Source of the DNA: a virus
IMG/VR virus record: IMGVR_UViG_3300032753_000038
Span: 1 to 53,138 of that record
DNA: 53,138 nt
Reading direction: 5' to 3' (one strand)
Of the stretch, positions 28,001 through 36,875 are shown piece by piece. The notes beneath the pieces are model-generated. The model was not told where the DNA came from, ran no database searches, and saw nothing but the letters and a program-made list of their open reading frames with translations. The translations under genes and the position numbers were made by a program. Positions within the stretch are counted from its first letter, which is position 1, and each line of letters opens with the position of its first letter.

Positions 28001-31000
28001 CATCTAGCGCATGGGGTGCAGAGCACTTAGGCGAAACTTGGTGGGATTTCAGTTCAGTGAGGTATGTAAATTATGAAATTGGCGATGATAGCTACAGACG
28101 GCAAAATTGGGGCAAGATCGCTCCTGGTACCTCCATTAATGTTTACGAATGGGTACGAAGTCCTATATCGCCTTCAAATTGGGTTAATTATGTTGAAACA
28201 GGTCAAAGCTTCGCGCAATTTGGCATCAGTTATACCCCTTCCGGAACGTTAAGGAATTCATCAGATCCATCATGGTGTCAGATAAACGAATATGACTCAA
28301 ATGGAAATCTAAGTATTTGGTATTATTTCTGGGTAATGAATGCATATACATTACCTCTACCTACAGGTAGGAGTTTAACTACTCTTCAGATATCAAACAT
28401 ATTGTCTAATCCTTCTTCTGCAGGAATACCTTGGTTTGCGGCTATAGATGCTAACAACATTATTGTTTCTGGAGTATCATCTTACTTAAACGATAATGAT
28501 ACAGTAATGCAAATATTATACACCCAGAAACAAAATGATTCTAACGATCATAAACAGTGGCAATTGGTTAGGAGTGGGGATGCGAGCTGTGTTATAGACA
28601 ACTTCTTCTGGGGTAAGTTAAGGGACAGCTTAGTAGGTTTTGACGGATTTAACAATTCAGTGCCCGACATGAATTTGAGTACGTCTCAGCGCTATGGTAC
28701 TTTGATAAGACCAAGACAAAGTTGGTTTAAAAACAGGATACAAGCATTAGAGATATATGTAACTCAAGTAAACACCTTACTTAGCCAAGTTGTTATAAGA
28801 GATAATATTAACGTGTCTAGTTGGTCAACATATTTTAATGCTGCGGATCCAATACCAGCTCAGAGTGGAAATTATGATTATGTAGTATCTAGTGTTTCCA
28901 GTCTAAATGCATTAACACCTCAAAATGGTCAGAAGGCATTGGTTCTTCCAAACATATCAACTAATAATCTATGGATGATTTATCAGTTTGAATTTGCTTC
29001 TAATGTTTGGTATCCAATTTTAGTTCAAAAGTACAATACAACTAATTATTGGGATTATGTTGATTGGTATGATGCATCTAGTGGAGTTAGCAGTTCTACA
29101 ATACCAAACTACATTGTATCACAAGAACGCGATCTTAGTACCTTAACTCCGTCTACTGGAGATATAGCAAAAGTATTGAATAATGGTAACAATCTTTGGG
29201 AACTATGGCAATACAGCGGGTCAACTTGGACAAGAGTTGGTTTTCAGTCTGGAACTATACAACTATCAACTAGCTTATATGACGGATCTGCACCTACTAT
29301 AACTGAGTTTGACGAAGGTGGATTTGATTCTGCTGGATTTGATCTAACACCTACAATTGAACTTGCTAACATATTCAATGGTATACTGTATGCTATATTT
29401 GGCACTCCGATAGCCAGCAACACGGCAGAACTGAATACTATATTCTTTTCTATGATCAATTATGTCTTAGCTGAACAAGGATTTGTAGATTGGATATTTA
29501 AGACATCTCACATAGTATTGAATGGATTTAACAACCCTCTATATACAGGAGATCTATATCAGAGCGATAATATTGAAGATCTGTTAAGTTATATTGATGA
29601 AATTAGACCATATAGGAGTAAAATAAGACAGTTTATCAGTGGCAGGACTTCAAATGACAATGTTAACGTTACATCTACTGACTTTGACTTACCACCATAT
29701 AACGGCGAGATACTAGATGTTAAGGTTGCATCTGATGCTAATATCATAGCAAATACAACAAGTTTACAAGCTTGGTATAATAATTATCAGAGCAATCCAC
29801 AACTTATCAGAACACTTAAAACTACACTTGTTTTTGATAGAATAGCAAGCTATCCGCAAGGTTGGGATACCAATACGTGGGACTCTGTATCTTGGCAATA
29901 CGAAGGCGGATCATCTCCTGGCTACGGTGCTTGGGACAGAATTGCCGCATACTATCAGCCAACAGAAGGAATGATACCACTTGGAAGTGACGAACTCATA
30001 AGTGGAACTGCATTTAAAGGTGTGCTGTTAAGCGGTATTGGATTTAATATTGATATAGGATGGATGAACAGTGTATGGGATAGTGAACTTGGCTGGGACG
30101 CCGGCACTAATAACTTCCAATCTTACTTGGATCTCATAATACAAGGTGGTGTAAGCCCACTATATTCGAGCTATTATGGTGACGGTATCACAAAATCTTT
30201 TGATCTCAAACGAGTTCCTATAGATGTACCAAAAACAGTAGTTTGGAGTGATAATATTCTCAGAACTTATGGAGTCGATTGGATCATTCCAAATTGGGTA
30301 GTTGCAATTAACATAATGTCTAGAGGTGCGGGATATCAAGTAGGAGATATTTTATTCCTTGATATTCAACCTTCTGTAGAAGCTGCGCAACTAGCTGTAA
30401 CAGAAGTTGATTCAAACGGCGGGCTTGTATCTGTTGCTATAGTAAGCGGCGGTAATTATGATATAGTACCAAGTGGCACAGTTAGTGTTATATATAGTAG
30501 CAACTATCAGGGATCAGGATCATCTGCTGTGGTACAACCAGTATGGGGAGGTTCTACATTAGTATTCAAGACGCCTCCTAGTAGTTCTAGCACGTTGTCT
30601 ATATTTGTTCTGTTCAGTGGAGAGACTTTTGAACCTGCACCGGCTGGTTACGGAGATATGATTACTGACGGATATTCGTTTGTACAACCAACTGTAGCTG
30701 ATGATCATGCAGAAGAATTATTCAATGCCAAATTGATTAATTCATTGAGATTGGATGTCTATACAGCAGCAGTTGGTGGAAGACCTTCGATATATATTAG
30801 ATCGTATATAACTGATGGAATAACTGATCAATTTGATCTAGGTTTGAAACCGCAAGATGTTAATAGCGTTATTGCAACTCTAAACGGCAATTTACTAACC
30901 TATGGTATAAACAATGACTATGTTATAAATTTCTATACGAATAAATTGGTATTCATTATACCTCCGCCTGCGTCTGGAAAATTACAAATATTCACTATAG

Positions 31001-33171
31001 GTACCGGTGGCACAGGATTTGGAATATCAGTTCCATTTGTAGTTGACCCTGGTTCTAATTATAATATTGGCGATACTATTACAATGGCGGGAAATTTTAT
31101 TTATCCTCCTGTAATAACTGTAACAGGTGTTAAGGCTTCAAGTATAACAATATCATCGCCTGGTACAAAATATACAGTTGGTGATCAATTGATACTGATT
31201 GATGACTATCAAACAATAGAAACATCACAAATTGCACTTCAAGTAACAAAAATAGACGGATTTACTGGTGCTATAATTTCTGCAGAAATACTAAATTCTG
31301 GAAATTATACTGTAAAACCATTAGTTACAACCTGGAGCACGTCAAGCAATGGCAATGGTGCAATAATATTAATTAATTGGGGTGTATCAACACTATCCGT
31401 AAATGATCCTGGTTTATGTGCAATAAAACAGTTTGGATATATAACTCAATCAAGTACAACAGGGTCTGGAACAGGATTAGTAATTGGTGCTAACTACAGC
31501 GATACACTTGGTACAGCAGTGTTCAAAGGTGACGGATCAAATCAAATATTTCCGGTTACATTCCCTCTTACAACCACTGATAAACTTTTGGTAACAGTAG
31601 ATGGTATTATACAAGGGTTTAACAATGTTTCTATTGATCAATTAAATGTTGTAATATATCCGCCGCCTGCACTTAATTCAACTGTTGTTATAACAAGTTT
31701 TAACACAAATAATTTTAGCACAGTTTATGAACAGGAATTTTTAGTAGAAAGCGGCGTTAACCATTTTGAATTACAATATACTCCGGGTAGTAGTTTACCA
31801 CAATATAATAGTATGCTGGTTATCAAAAATGGGTTAGTGTTGAATCCTCCTCCTATGAATAATTTTGTAGCAAATGGCGAAGAGACTATATTCTCTCTAA
31901 ACTTTACACCACCGCCCGACTATCCTAGAGATTTTTATGTTTATGTAGATGACCTAGAGTTAACTAGAGATGTTGATTATACGGTTACAAATGATACGTT
32001 TGTTTTACAAACAACACCGCCAGCTGGATCTAAAATAACTGCTGTATTGACTAATTTAAACCATGGATTTGATTACGATATAGAGCAAGGTAATTTATTA
32101 TTTGTACCAAATGCAGTTGCGGGAGATGACATCAAAGTGTTCACTTTTTATCAGGATGTCAGCTATGGATGGACGACAGACACTTTTGTAGGAAACTCAA
32201 CCGGTGTTTACATATTGTCAGATCTTGCAAGTGATTCAAATAGTGTTATGGTCTTTGTTAACGGAAAAATGAATAATTTGATGTGGGATTATTTAATTAA
32301 TAGAGAAATAATGTATTTTTCTTGGGATTATAATGGTTGGGATACAGTTGGATGGCAAGGATCAGAATTAGTCTCCTCTGTAAACTTCAATGATGCTTCA
32401 ATTCCTCCAATTGGTAGTAATGTAGTTGTAACTTATGCAACAGGTCTACAAAATCAACCAGCTATTGCATGGAGAACATTAATAGATGCAAGTGGTACAT
32501 CTAGCACAACAGCTATAGATGATGCAAGAAAAACTGTATTGTTGAGCAATGTTTATGTGTATAGCAATGAGATAGAAATAGCCGATATGACACTGATCAG
32601 TCCTGCACCTGGATCAATTTGGATTGATAATGAGTTGATTGCATACTTTTCATTAATGCCTGCGGGAACTGATCAATATCCAAATAGAGGTATCATTAGT
32701 ATGCTTAGAAGAGGTGAAAGAGGTACTAGTGATCTACCATCTGCAGCATACAATACTCTGTACTATAATGGAGACGGATCAAACGTATATTTTCCAGCAC
32801 AATCTGGTACACAGCCATTGGCTGAAACTGTATTTGTAGACGGTATGATACAGATTAACACCTCTATAAATCTTGATATTGGAACATATACTTCGGTAAT
32901 AGATCCAAATGGGTTGCCTGCTGGTGGATATATAGTATTTGAACAAGATAGTATACCCCCAATTGGATATAAAAACGTTAGGATAACAAGTTTGAACACC
33001 GAAGCAGAAAACACAACTCCTGTACATCTAAACGGTGTCGAAGTTATCGATGCAGGAACTTTTGTTAATTTGCCTGGTGGTTATCAATGGGAATCTGCAT
33101 CACAAGGTCTACAATATAGTACAAGTGATCAAGCTAAATTTCTCTTAAATCACAGCGGTACAAGGAGCTAA
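22078..33171 (+). CDS. Giant baseplate wedge/structural protein, gp7 position
   Basis: 3697 residues from ATG 22078, which overlaps the gp6 stop (ATGGCTGA); an upstream in-frame ATG at 21994 is inside gp6. N-terminus: DLLPVVNQTETLTKFFAATL then PESVEFITAYIGNKPSWYNP. It follows gp6, where T4 has gp7 (1032 residues), and many marine T4-like phages carry an oversized protein here. The region from about residue 2700 on holds repeated beta modules: a GDG-x-FDL start, a VDG/NG turn, a DY strand, a PP-x-G turn and a V-x-I end, recurring at least five times, and G-x-x-Y-x-V-GD modules in between. The modules look like stalk or Ig-like units. No enzymatic motif found. It uses 21% of the window. Confidence 0.75.
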   Translation: MADTKRRVIDLLPVVNQTETLTKFFAATLDNLMQPESVEFITAYIGNKPSWYNPSTDFYVNEPTTDRATYQLPVSAVSVNTLSGMVNNIMFYDDILNQLSFQGANTNNHSRLFDQEYYSWAPPIDIDKLINYTKYIWLPDGPDTITLLNPTDYSNEIYNNTQYTYTGAFRYDSTGLIVNGSLTFTNGLAIILSDDAISSNNNTKWYIEGVGTGISFVLDRTLSNPGWDVYTWNTANWDGDDTANDKIYCTIARNSIDKNQWSLANRWFHQDILSISNTVITDQSTLRANRPIIEFSKDIMLYDYGWYGRSSVYMVIDNISDVFGTIVGQSSFTYDGIKLVDGMRILVLNDTTNTPVNNRVYTVDGLTQYGSIQLVLAKDGQNADGSPAVGDRLTVQYGKYEGKNLWFNNLKVWRSTGQQYQSPFVPLFDAYDVNGNSFSNPVVYPNSNFSGNAVFGYTNDVNNSPYDSVLDLNPQRDSFGSFVFTNYLATASITYIVNNKTIDYNGYVFYNIKNSFDSSNWIYGNSWHKAKAPSRQYIINDFLNIVVPSSTTPMVFNIDQLPAEYETGTLPTIHVYLTRNQTESELINSVDYFTSVNQLTGQPQVTIAAGTLITGDRITIRTWNSTTPSNITGYYELPLNLTANPNNKEIETISQSQLLPHFLQLMSNQYGFAGNTISTNNYRDTAQDLSLGETILQHRAPLLKTMLLNSGNVATGPLSTVSNTDPMMAMQYAQREYTRFYSKFIRALLNLNKNGYTLGNSTSDWINKVLSQINVGKTQSNPWANSGYDTVQASYTFQQAINPTYIPPTATRLGMAPAFQPGVYLSGENIVIETHDGSRIIMEDDQGNPLGTISSGYSYTDEPNLLTNPVARVWLQFELNLFNDMPDRYQNAEATLAFDVRTITPGKWRTGDYTQSEYISILQPMFDKWVINNQVDFTANTTFDLNDQFSWNYSKQYDKQGLPVPGNWRGIYNWFYDTDRPHTHPWEMLGFSQKPSWWDTQYGLAPYTSGNTAMWSDLRDGIIRQGPRAGTYSEWARPGLLSCIPVDSQGNLLAPLYSGTVSSLPSVIQARAEWVFGDGSPIESVWRHSQDFNFVIAEMSYLMKPARFIEYNWDTLRTQEIFTGTAETQWIYLDTNSRRSSNQFYVQRENPSTIGQGINIPNETTLTYYQSGGLQHWISEFLISNSVNVTSYFGNIIRGGQPRLSHKVGAFINSNTDLRVTSDSFGTIGYKSSLIPSENINVYLYRSASIGSNFYGGVIVKQVSGGWQVFGYDGISQKFTVIPSNLTGAKSTLTLGNVVVTQYKIGQIQNGVPVINTIPYGTTFTSLQQVYDFLISYGRYQTSQGWIFDNFNNANNTMTDWTQSASDFVYWSQTNWADGNFIALSPLADQAEFTQEFGNIEFINGIVGGTYPVVDRAGNPIDSNNLEILRYDSDIVVRSLNEQSIYGLRLFSTTLEHVMIFDNQTSFGDTIYDDLYNIAQQRLKLYAYKTNDWTGRLDAPGYFLYQNPVDNTWSMISNFEKTANDFRKYFNIDQPKNADSIDVISGNVTTVTSQNSVIDRSDIADLAKHMFGYQQRTYLEDLIFEDSTEFQFYQGFIKQKGTTSALTAITRNINIIPIEESFEYYEEFALRLGRYGSFALNTNIDFELPQQEFETDPQQITVFGSLHSNREENGVITFIQGDDRFVVPPVSWNMNRFALRNYLGPNYVTDLPNSGYIELGELTWTVGNISALTTLYYNNALDITQHVGNSQVADGDTIWQTTDPNIGWTAWEFNKSPANILYTLPSDGAPTTTIQCDSPHGLYDGDLVTLDNIGNVGLLNTVTYTIGNVDSTGTMFTVPDVTYTPGTGGVVYAYRPIRFATPELRDSNPPLGGWKPGDLAFVDQGDVGVNGWTVYRRNSTGWNAIRTENYKVDSSLILSAKLYSQSNFNILATLSYYDPAKGVIPGLADVGLTYKGSVDPAKYNQGDTSVYSLNPSSAWGAEHLGETWWDFSSVRYVNYEIGDDSYRRQNWGKIAPGTSINVYEWVRSPISPSNWVNYVETGQSFAQFGISYTPSGTLRNSSDPSWCQINEYDSNGNLSIWYYFWVMNAYTLPLPTGRSLTTLQISNILSNPSSAGIPWFAAIDANNIIVSGVSSYLNDNDTVMQILYTQKQNDSNDHKQWQLVRSGDASCVIDNFFWGKLRDSLVGFDGFNNSVPDMNLSTSQRYGTLIRPRQSWFKNRIQALEIYVTQVNTLLSQVVIRDNINVSSWSTYFNAADPIPAQSGNYDYVVSSVSSLNALTPQNGQKALVLPNISTNNLWMIYQFEFASNVWYPILVQKYNTTNYWDYVDWYDASSGVSSSTIPNYIVSQERDLSTLTPSTGDIAKVLNNGNNLWELWQYSGSTWTRVGFQSGTIQLSTSLYDGSAPTITEFDEGGFDSAGFDLTPTIELANIFNGILYAIFGTPIASNTAELNTIFFSMINYVLAEQGFVDWIFKTSHIVLNGFNNPLYTGDLYQSDNIEDLLSYIDEIRPYRSKIRQFISGRTSNDNVNVTSTDFDLPPYNGEILDVKVASDANIIANTTSLQAWYNNYQSNPQLIRTLKTTLVFDRIASYPQGWDTNTWDSVSWQYEGGSSPGYGAWDRIAAYYQPTEGMIPLGSDELISGTAFKGVLLSGIGFNIDIGWMNSVWDSELGWDAGTNNFQSYLDLIIQGGVSPLYSSYYGDGITKSFDLKRVPIDVPKTVVWSDNILRTYGVDWIIPNWVVAINIMSRGAGYQVGDILFLDIQPSVEAAQLAVTEVDSNGGLVSVAIVSGGNYDIVPSGTVSVIYSSNYQGSGSSAVVQPVWGGSTLVFKTPPSSSSTLSIFVLFSGETFEPAPAGYGDMITDGYSFVQPTVADDHAEELFNAKLINSLRLDVYTAAVGGRPSIYIRSYITDGITDQFDLGLKPQDVNSVIATLNGNLLTYGINNDYVINFYTNKLVFIIPPPASGKLQIFTIGTGGTGFGISVPFVVDPGSNYNIGDTITMAGNFIYPPVITVTGVKASSITISSPGTKYTVGDQLILIDDYQTIETSQIALQVTKIDGFTGAIISAEILNSGNYTVKPLVTTWSTSSNGNGAIILINWGVSTLSVNDPGLCAIKQFGYITQSSTTGSGTGLVIGANYSDTLGTAVFKGDGSNQIFPVTFPLTTTDKLLVTVDGIIQGFNNVSIDQLNVVIYPPPALNSTVVITSFNTNNFSTVYEQEFLVESGVNHFELQYTPGSSLPQYNSMLVIKNGLVLNPPPMNNFVANGEETIFSLNFTPPPDYPRDFYVYVDDLELTRDVDYTVTNDTFVLQTTPPAGSKITAVLTNLNHGFDYDIEQGNLLFVPNAVAGDDIKVFTFYQDVSYGWTTDTFVGNSTGVYILSDLASDSNSVMVFVNGKMNNLMWDYLINREIMYFSWDYNGWDTVGWQGSELVSSVNFNDASIPPIGSNVVVTYATGLQNQPAIAWRTLIDASGTSSTTAIDDARKTVLLSNVYVYSNEIEIADMTLISPAPGSIWIDNELIAYFSLMPAGTDQYPNRGIISMLRRGERGTSDLPSAAYNTLYYNGDGSNVYFPAQSGTQPLAETVFVDGMIQINTSINLDIGTYTSVIDPNGLPAGGYIVFEQDSIPPIGYKNVRITSLNTEAENTTPVHLNGVEVIDAGTFVNLPGGYQWESASQGLQYSTSDQAKFLLNHSGTRS

Positions 33172-33178
33172 ATAACTC

Positions 33179-33322
33179 ATGACTGAATCATCAACCAACG
33201 AAACTGAAAAGAAGGTAGAGGACACAACTCTACCAGATGAAAACATGCACCTGTTTGTATATGGTAGCATTGTGATTAAAGATGTAGAAACTGGTTCTGT
33301 ATTAGTCAAGAAGAGTTTTTGA
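33179..33322 (+). CDS. 47-residue partial paralogue of the next gene
   Basis: Begins at ATG 33179, 7 bp past the giant gene, and ends with TGA at 33320-33322, overlapping the next ATG. Its second half (YGSIVIKDVETGSVLVKKSF) matches the opening of the following protein (GHVLIKDVETGKILVDKF). The copy stops where the neighbour continues, so it is either a duplicated N-terminal domain kept as a small protein or the remnant of a paralogue. An acidic, Thr-rich first half differs. Confidence 0.6.
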   Translation: MTESSTNETEKKVEDTTLPDENMHLFVYGSIVIKDVETGSVLVKKSF

Positions 33323-33927
33323 TGGACGCGAGTGCAATGGAATCTGATCACAGACAACATATAACAGGGCATGTTTTGATAAAGGACGTTGAGACTGGTA
33401 AGATACTTGTTGACAAGTTTAATGCTATTAATTATGAGAACTTTTCAATCAGCCTTGCTAGAACACTTGCCAATCGTCCAGATAGTTGGATACAAGAAAT
33501 GGTATTTGGCAACGGAGGTGCCAGTGTCAGTGAGATAGGTACAATAACGTATCTTCCACCTAATACTGTTGGTATGTCAGCAGAATTATATAATGAAACA
33601 TATGTTAAAGTTGTTAATGATCAAAGTCCATTAAATGTTAATCCATCTGAGAATTATATACAATTTGCGCATAGTGCTGGTAGCACATTCAGCGATGTTA
33701 TAGTTACATGTACATTAGATCTAGGTGAACCTTCTGGGCAAGATGCATTTGATACCGCTACTAGCATAACTGGTACTTATGTATTCAATGAACTTGGATT
33801 AAAAGCATATAGCAGCACTGGACCAGATACTGGCAGTTTGATATCTCATGTCATCTTTAGTCCTGTACAGAAAAGCCTTAATAGGCAGATTCAAATAGTT
33901 TACACGATTAGGATACAGACGGTGTGA
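33322..33927 (+). CDS. Virion structural protein (tail tip/fibre region)
   Basis: 201 residues from ATG 33322, overlapping the previous TGA (TGATG). Opens with ITGHVLIKDVETGKILVDKF and AINYENFSISLARTLANR, then MVFGNGGASVS, followed by beta-rich sequence ending QIQIVYTIRI. The family occurs between gp7-like and fibre genes in T4-like marine phages; it has no known enzymatic motif. Probably a small tail-tip or fibre-adaptor subunit. The repeated N-terminus with the 47-residue gene suggests a multi-copy module. Confidence 0.6.
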   Translation: MDASAMESDHRQHITGHVLIKDVETGKILVDKFNAINYENFSISLARTLANRPDSWIQEMVFGNGGASVSEIGTITYLPPNTVGMSAELYNETYVKVVNDQSPLNVNPSENYIQFAHSAGSTFSDVIVTCTLDLGEPSGQDAFDTATSITGTYVFNELGLKAYSSTGPDTGSLISHVIFSPVQKSLNRQIQIVYTIRIQTV

Positions 33928-33934
33928 TATTGAA

Positions 33935-33942
33935 TATAAATA
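33935..33942 (+). promoter_or_regulatory. T4-type late promoter box
   Basis: Exact TATAAATA, predicted start near 33948, 26-nt leader to the ATG at 33974 with AGCAGGAC as ribosome site. No inverted repeat around it, unlike gp25. Confidence 0.7.
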
Positions 33943-33973
33943 ATCTACTTACATTATAGCAGGACAAATCGAT

Positions 33974-35458
33974 ATGGCCACTAACATCTACAATTTCAAT
34001 GGAACGCTGTTAACAACAGTAGCAGATGGTACTATTGATACCACACATAGTACACTGAAGTTCCCAGGTAAAGGTTATCAGAATTATGGCGAGCCGGTTT
34101 TAGAGGACGTCCTTTGGACGATGACAAATTTTGCCGGTGCCAATACACCGGCATTACCTCTTACTGGACAAGCATGGTTCAACACAAATACAAATGTGTT
34201 AAACATATATAATGGTACTACGTGGCAGGCAGCAGGTGGCGTATTGGTATCTGCTACAAAACCTTCATCAGGAAGCAACGTTGGTGCATTTTGGTATGAC
34301 AGTGTAAATCTTCAGCTTTATGTTTGGGATGGAACTACATGGGATTTAGTGGGACCGTTAGGTAGTGCAATTAATGGAGATCCTGTCACAAATGGTACAA
34401 TACCAACATTCTCGCAGATAGACTCTTCTAAAATATCAGACGGTTATGCTACTCATCAAGTGTGGAGATTGACGATAGGCGGAGTGTTGTTTGCTATTAT
34501 TAGCAAAGATCCTGCGTTTACTCCTAATCCAGGTATATCTGGATTTACTCAGATACTTCCCGGAATAAACTTCAATACAAATATACCAGGAGTTGGGTTA
34601 AACGGCGATTCTACTACGTTTAAGAGTACTCAAACCAATTTACCGATATCTGACAACACTTACAACTTAGGAAGTTCTAGCAATAGGTTTTCAAGTATAT
34701 ATGGATTAAACGGTTCATTTGGAACTTCTATGACCGTTGGTAATTTGTTATCTGGTGGATATACATTCCACGTTACAGGTAGTAGTTACTTTAATGGTCC
34801 TGTTTCATTTAGTGGCGGATCACTTAGTTCTGCACCTATAACGTTATCAAAGGGATCATTATTATCTACTCCTGTATTAGGAGCGTTAGAATTTGACGGT
34901 AACTATCTATACATTACGATCAATGAGAACAATGCAGTTACTCGTGCTACTGTATTAGCAGGCACGGCTGCCGGTAACGTACAAGCTATACCAAATACTC
35001 TAGCATTACGCGACCAGTATGCAAGCATATATGGTAATTTGTTTGTAGGAACTGCAACTAGCGCATTATATGCTGACGTTGCTGAAAGATATGCTACTGA
35101 CACAACAGTCTATCCAGGTGATGTAGTTGTGATTGGCGGCGAAAAAGAGATAACAACTACTACACTTAGCTATGATCCAACGGTATTTGGCGTCATATCA
35201 ACTAACCCTGCAGTGAGAATGAACGAGTCTGCTGGTACGGATGAAACCCATCCATTTGTAGCATTGGTAGGTAGAGTACCTTGTAAGGTTATTGGAAAGG
35301 TTATGAAAGGCCAGCGATTGGTAACAAGTAGTCAAGCTGGTGTTGCAATGGCTGCAATGGAAACTGATAAACCATATACAGCGTTTGCTAGATCTCTAGT
35401 CAACAAGGAAACTGAAGGCATTGAATTGATAGAAGTGGTGCTACTAGGAAAGGCCTAA
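33974..35458 (+). CDS. Tail fibre/spike-like structural protein
   Basis: 494 residues. The first 130 residues have fibre-attachment features (LTGQAWFNTNTNVLNIYNGT, then a GAFWYDSVNLQLYVWDGTTW repeat of the same idea). The middle is Ser/Gly-rich beta structure with SDNTYNLGSSSNRFSSIYG, a signature of trimeric tail fibres. The end (TSALYADVAERYATDTTVYP, VVIGG, GVISTNPA and LVGRVPCKVIGKV) resembles the C-terminal trimerisation/chaperone-like domain often found in fibre and spike proteins. Likely a receptor-contact or short-tail-fibre protein. Own late promoter. Confidence 0.75.
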   Translation: MATNIYNFNGTLLTTVADGTIDTTHSTLKFPGKGYQNYGEPVLEDVLWTMTNFAGANTPALPLTGQAWFNTNTNVLNIYNGTTWQAAGGVLVSATKPSSGSNVGAFWYDSVNLQLYVWDGTTWDLVGPLGSAINGDPVTNGTIPTFSQIDSSKISDGYATHQVWRLTIGGVLFAIISKDPAFTPNPGISGFTQILPGINFNTNIPGVGLNGDSTTFKSTQTNLPISDNTYNLGSSSNRFSSIYGLNGSFGTSMTVGNLLSGGYTFHVTGSSYFNGPVSFSGGSLSSAPITLSKGSLLSTPVLGALEFDGNYLYITINENNAVTRATVLAGTAAGNVQAIPNTLALRDQYASIYGNLFVGTATSALYADVAERYATDTTVYPGDVVVIGGEKEITTTTLSYDPTVFGVISTNPAVRMNESAGTDETHPFVALVGRVPCKVIGKVMKGQRLVTSSQAGVAMAAMETDKPYTAFARSLVNKETEGIELIEVVLLGKA

Positions 35459-35462
35459 ATAA

Positions 35463-36440
35463 ATGACTTATACCGTCGGCCAAAAAGCACTAGCATCAGA
35501 CTACATGTCGTTTAGAGGTTCTAGTAACGTCTCAGTTGCATATAGCAATTCAACAGTTGCTACAAATGCCCTTGCGGCATTAATAGGTGTTGGATATGGA
35601 GATAGGGGATATGGACAAGGAAATGTCATACTTCCTGAAAGAAACACAGGCGATCTAATACAGGCATCAGATTGGGATTATCTGCGTGCAGTTGTAAACA
35701 CTATAAACATACATACAGGCAGTTTGGTTCCAATAGAACCAAACTCTATACCAGGTACACCTATAATTTCATTTGATGGCAGCAATAGTCGTGTCATATT
35801 GAGCGATATAATTGCCAATTTAGACAGCAATAGATTTAATTCAAATGTCACAGAAATGACATTGACTAACGTTCTTAACAGCGTTAGGACTAGCAGTTGG
35901 ACTAATGTTATTGAGCCCATGCATGAGTTTACAGTTGATTTAGGAACTGAAGACGCTGCAAGATTTTTCTTTAATAGCGGCGGACAGATATGGGTTTCTG
36001 GAACTATGGTAAGTAACTTTCCTGGCGAAGTTAATGGTGCTATAAGGAAAATGCTGTCTCAGATGGGTACAGTAATGATGGGTGCTACTGCTACGACTTA
36101 TACAGGAACAGGCGGCACAACATCGGCTATTGGTTACTATGGGCTACCAGTATCAAACACATTTCAGGTTTTATTTACGCATGGTGGATTAAGCACATAT
36201 TATTATCCTAACATCAGCTATACACTACAAGCCAGGGCAGAGAACTATACCGGTCTTAACGGGGCCAACGGTAGCTTATTGAGATTTCAAGCAATATTCA
36301 GTTTAGATGGTTATTCTAGCGGCACATATACCCCAACTGCATCAGGAACCCTAACACATAGTGTTAATTGCTATAGGTCAAATAATCTCGTTACAGTGCC
36401 ATTGCCAATTTTTAATACTACAATTGGTATAGGTCCTTGA
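35463..36440 (+). CDS. Virion structural protein
   Basis: 325 residues beginning 2 bp after the fibre stop. The start (TYTVGQKALASDYMSFRG) and GYGDRGYGQGNVILPERNTG recur in fibre-cluster proteins of marine T4-like phages. Residues 60-90 (GDLIQASDWDYLRAVVNTIN) look helical; the rest is beta with Gly/Ser/Thr repeats. Probably part of the tail fibre or baseplate tip and co-transcribed with it. No catalytic residues visible. Confidence 0.6.
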   Translation: MTYTVGQKALASDYMSFRGSSNVSVAYSNSTVATNALAALIGVGYGDRGYGQGNVILPERNTGDLIQASDWDYLRAVVNTINIHTGSLVPIEPNSIPGTPIISFDGSNSRVILSDIIANLDSNRFNSNVTEMTLTNVLNSVRTSSWTNVIEPMHEFTVDLGTEDAARFFFNSGGQIWVSGTMVSNFPGEVNGAIRKMLSQMGTVMMGATATTYTGTGGTTSAIGYYGLPVSNTFQVLFTHGGLSTYYYPNISYTLQARAENYTGLNGANGSLLRFQAIFSLDGYSSGTYTPTASGTLTHSVNCYRSNNLVTVPLPIFNTTIGIGP

Positions 36441-36456
36441 TACTGCCTACATTTAA

Positions 36457-36512
36457 TTGACTTGGTATCAAATCTAAACAATACTAATCTATATAAATTA
36501 GATTGGGTATTG
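36457..36512 (+). promoter_or_regulatory. Promoter merged with a start-site hairpin
   Basis: TTGACT (36457-36462), 17 bp, AATACT (36480-36485). The hairpin has outer arms CAATAC (36479-36484) and GTATTG (36507-36512), inner arms AATCTA (36486-36491) and TAGATT (36499-36504). It ends two bases before ATG 36515. The start predicted near 36492 falls in the loop, so only RNA from this promoter leaves the start region open. The loop also holds TATAAATT, a late-like box. Confidence 0.55.
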
Positions 36513-36514
36513 CT

Positions 36515-36874
36515 ATGGATGAAAGACTTAAGAAAGCTTTAGACTTCTCAAATTATCGTATTAGTTTGTTCAACCGCAAGGAAGAAATAAAGACTAAAGT
36601 CAACACCATGTTGACCTACAGTTTTAACGGTGGTATCTTTAAGATAACTCCCGAACTCGTTAGCTTTACTAAGCTAGTTATAGATAGTGGTAAGACAAAT
36701 GTTGTATTAATTGACTCAAATTCAAATCCCATAATGATCGATAACGTTGAAAAATTCTTCTCTGATATCTTCAGTAGATATTTTGAAACTACAAACTATT
36801 ACAATACAGAATATTCTACCCTCAAAAAAGCTAGGACAGTATCTAGTATATATGATTTTACAGATGAGCAGTAA
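36515..36874 (+). CDS. Conserved small phage protein, function unknown
   Basis: 119 residues from ATG 36515 (a TTG at 36503 is possible). MDERLKKALDFSNYRISLFN, then a KVNTMLTYSFNGGIFKITPE core and IDSGKTNVVLID, is a pattern recalled from small hypotheticals of T4-like marine phages near fibre genes. Mixed helix and strand, acidic. It has a dedicated promoter hairpin and opens the transcript that leads into the glycosyltransferase-like array. Could be a fibre chaperone. Confidence 0.6.
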   Translation: MDERLKKALDFSNYRISLFNRKEEIKTKVNTMLTYSFNGGIFKITPELVSFTKLVIDSGKTNVVLIDSNSNPIMIDNVEKFFSDIFSRYFETTNYYNTEYSTLKKARTVSSIYDFTDEQ

Positions 36875-36875
36875 T

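Noticed and set aside
12559-36440. Long minus-strand frames opposite the structural genes
   Set aside because: They have no ribosome sites or protein-like composition and mirror the codon structure of the plus-strand genes.
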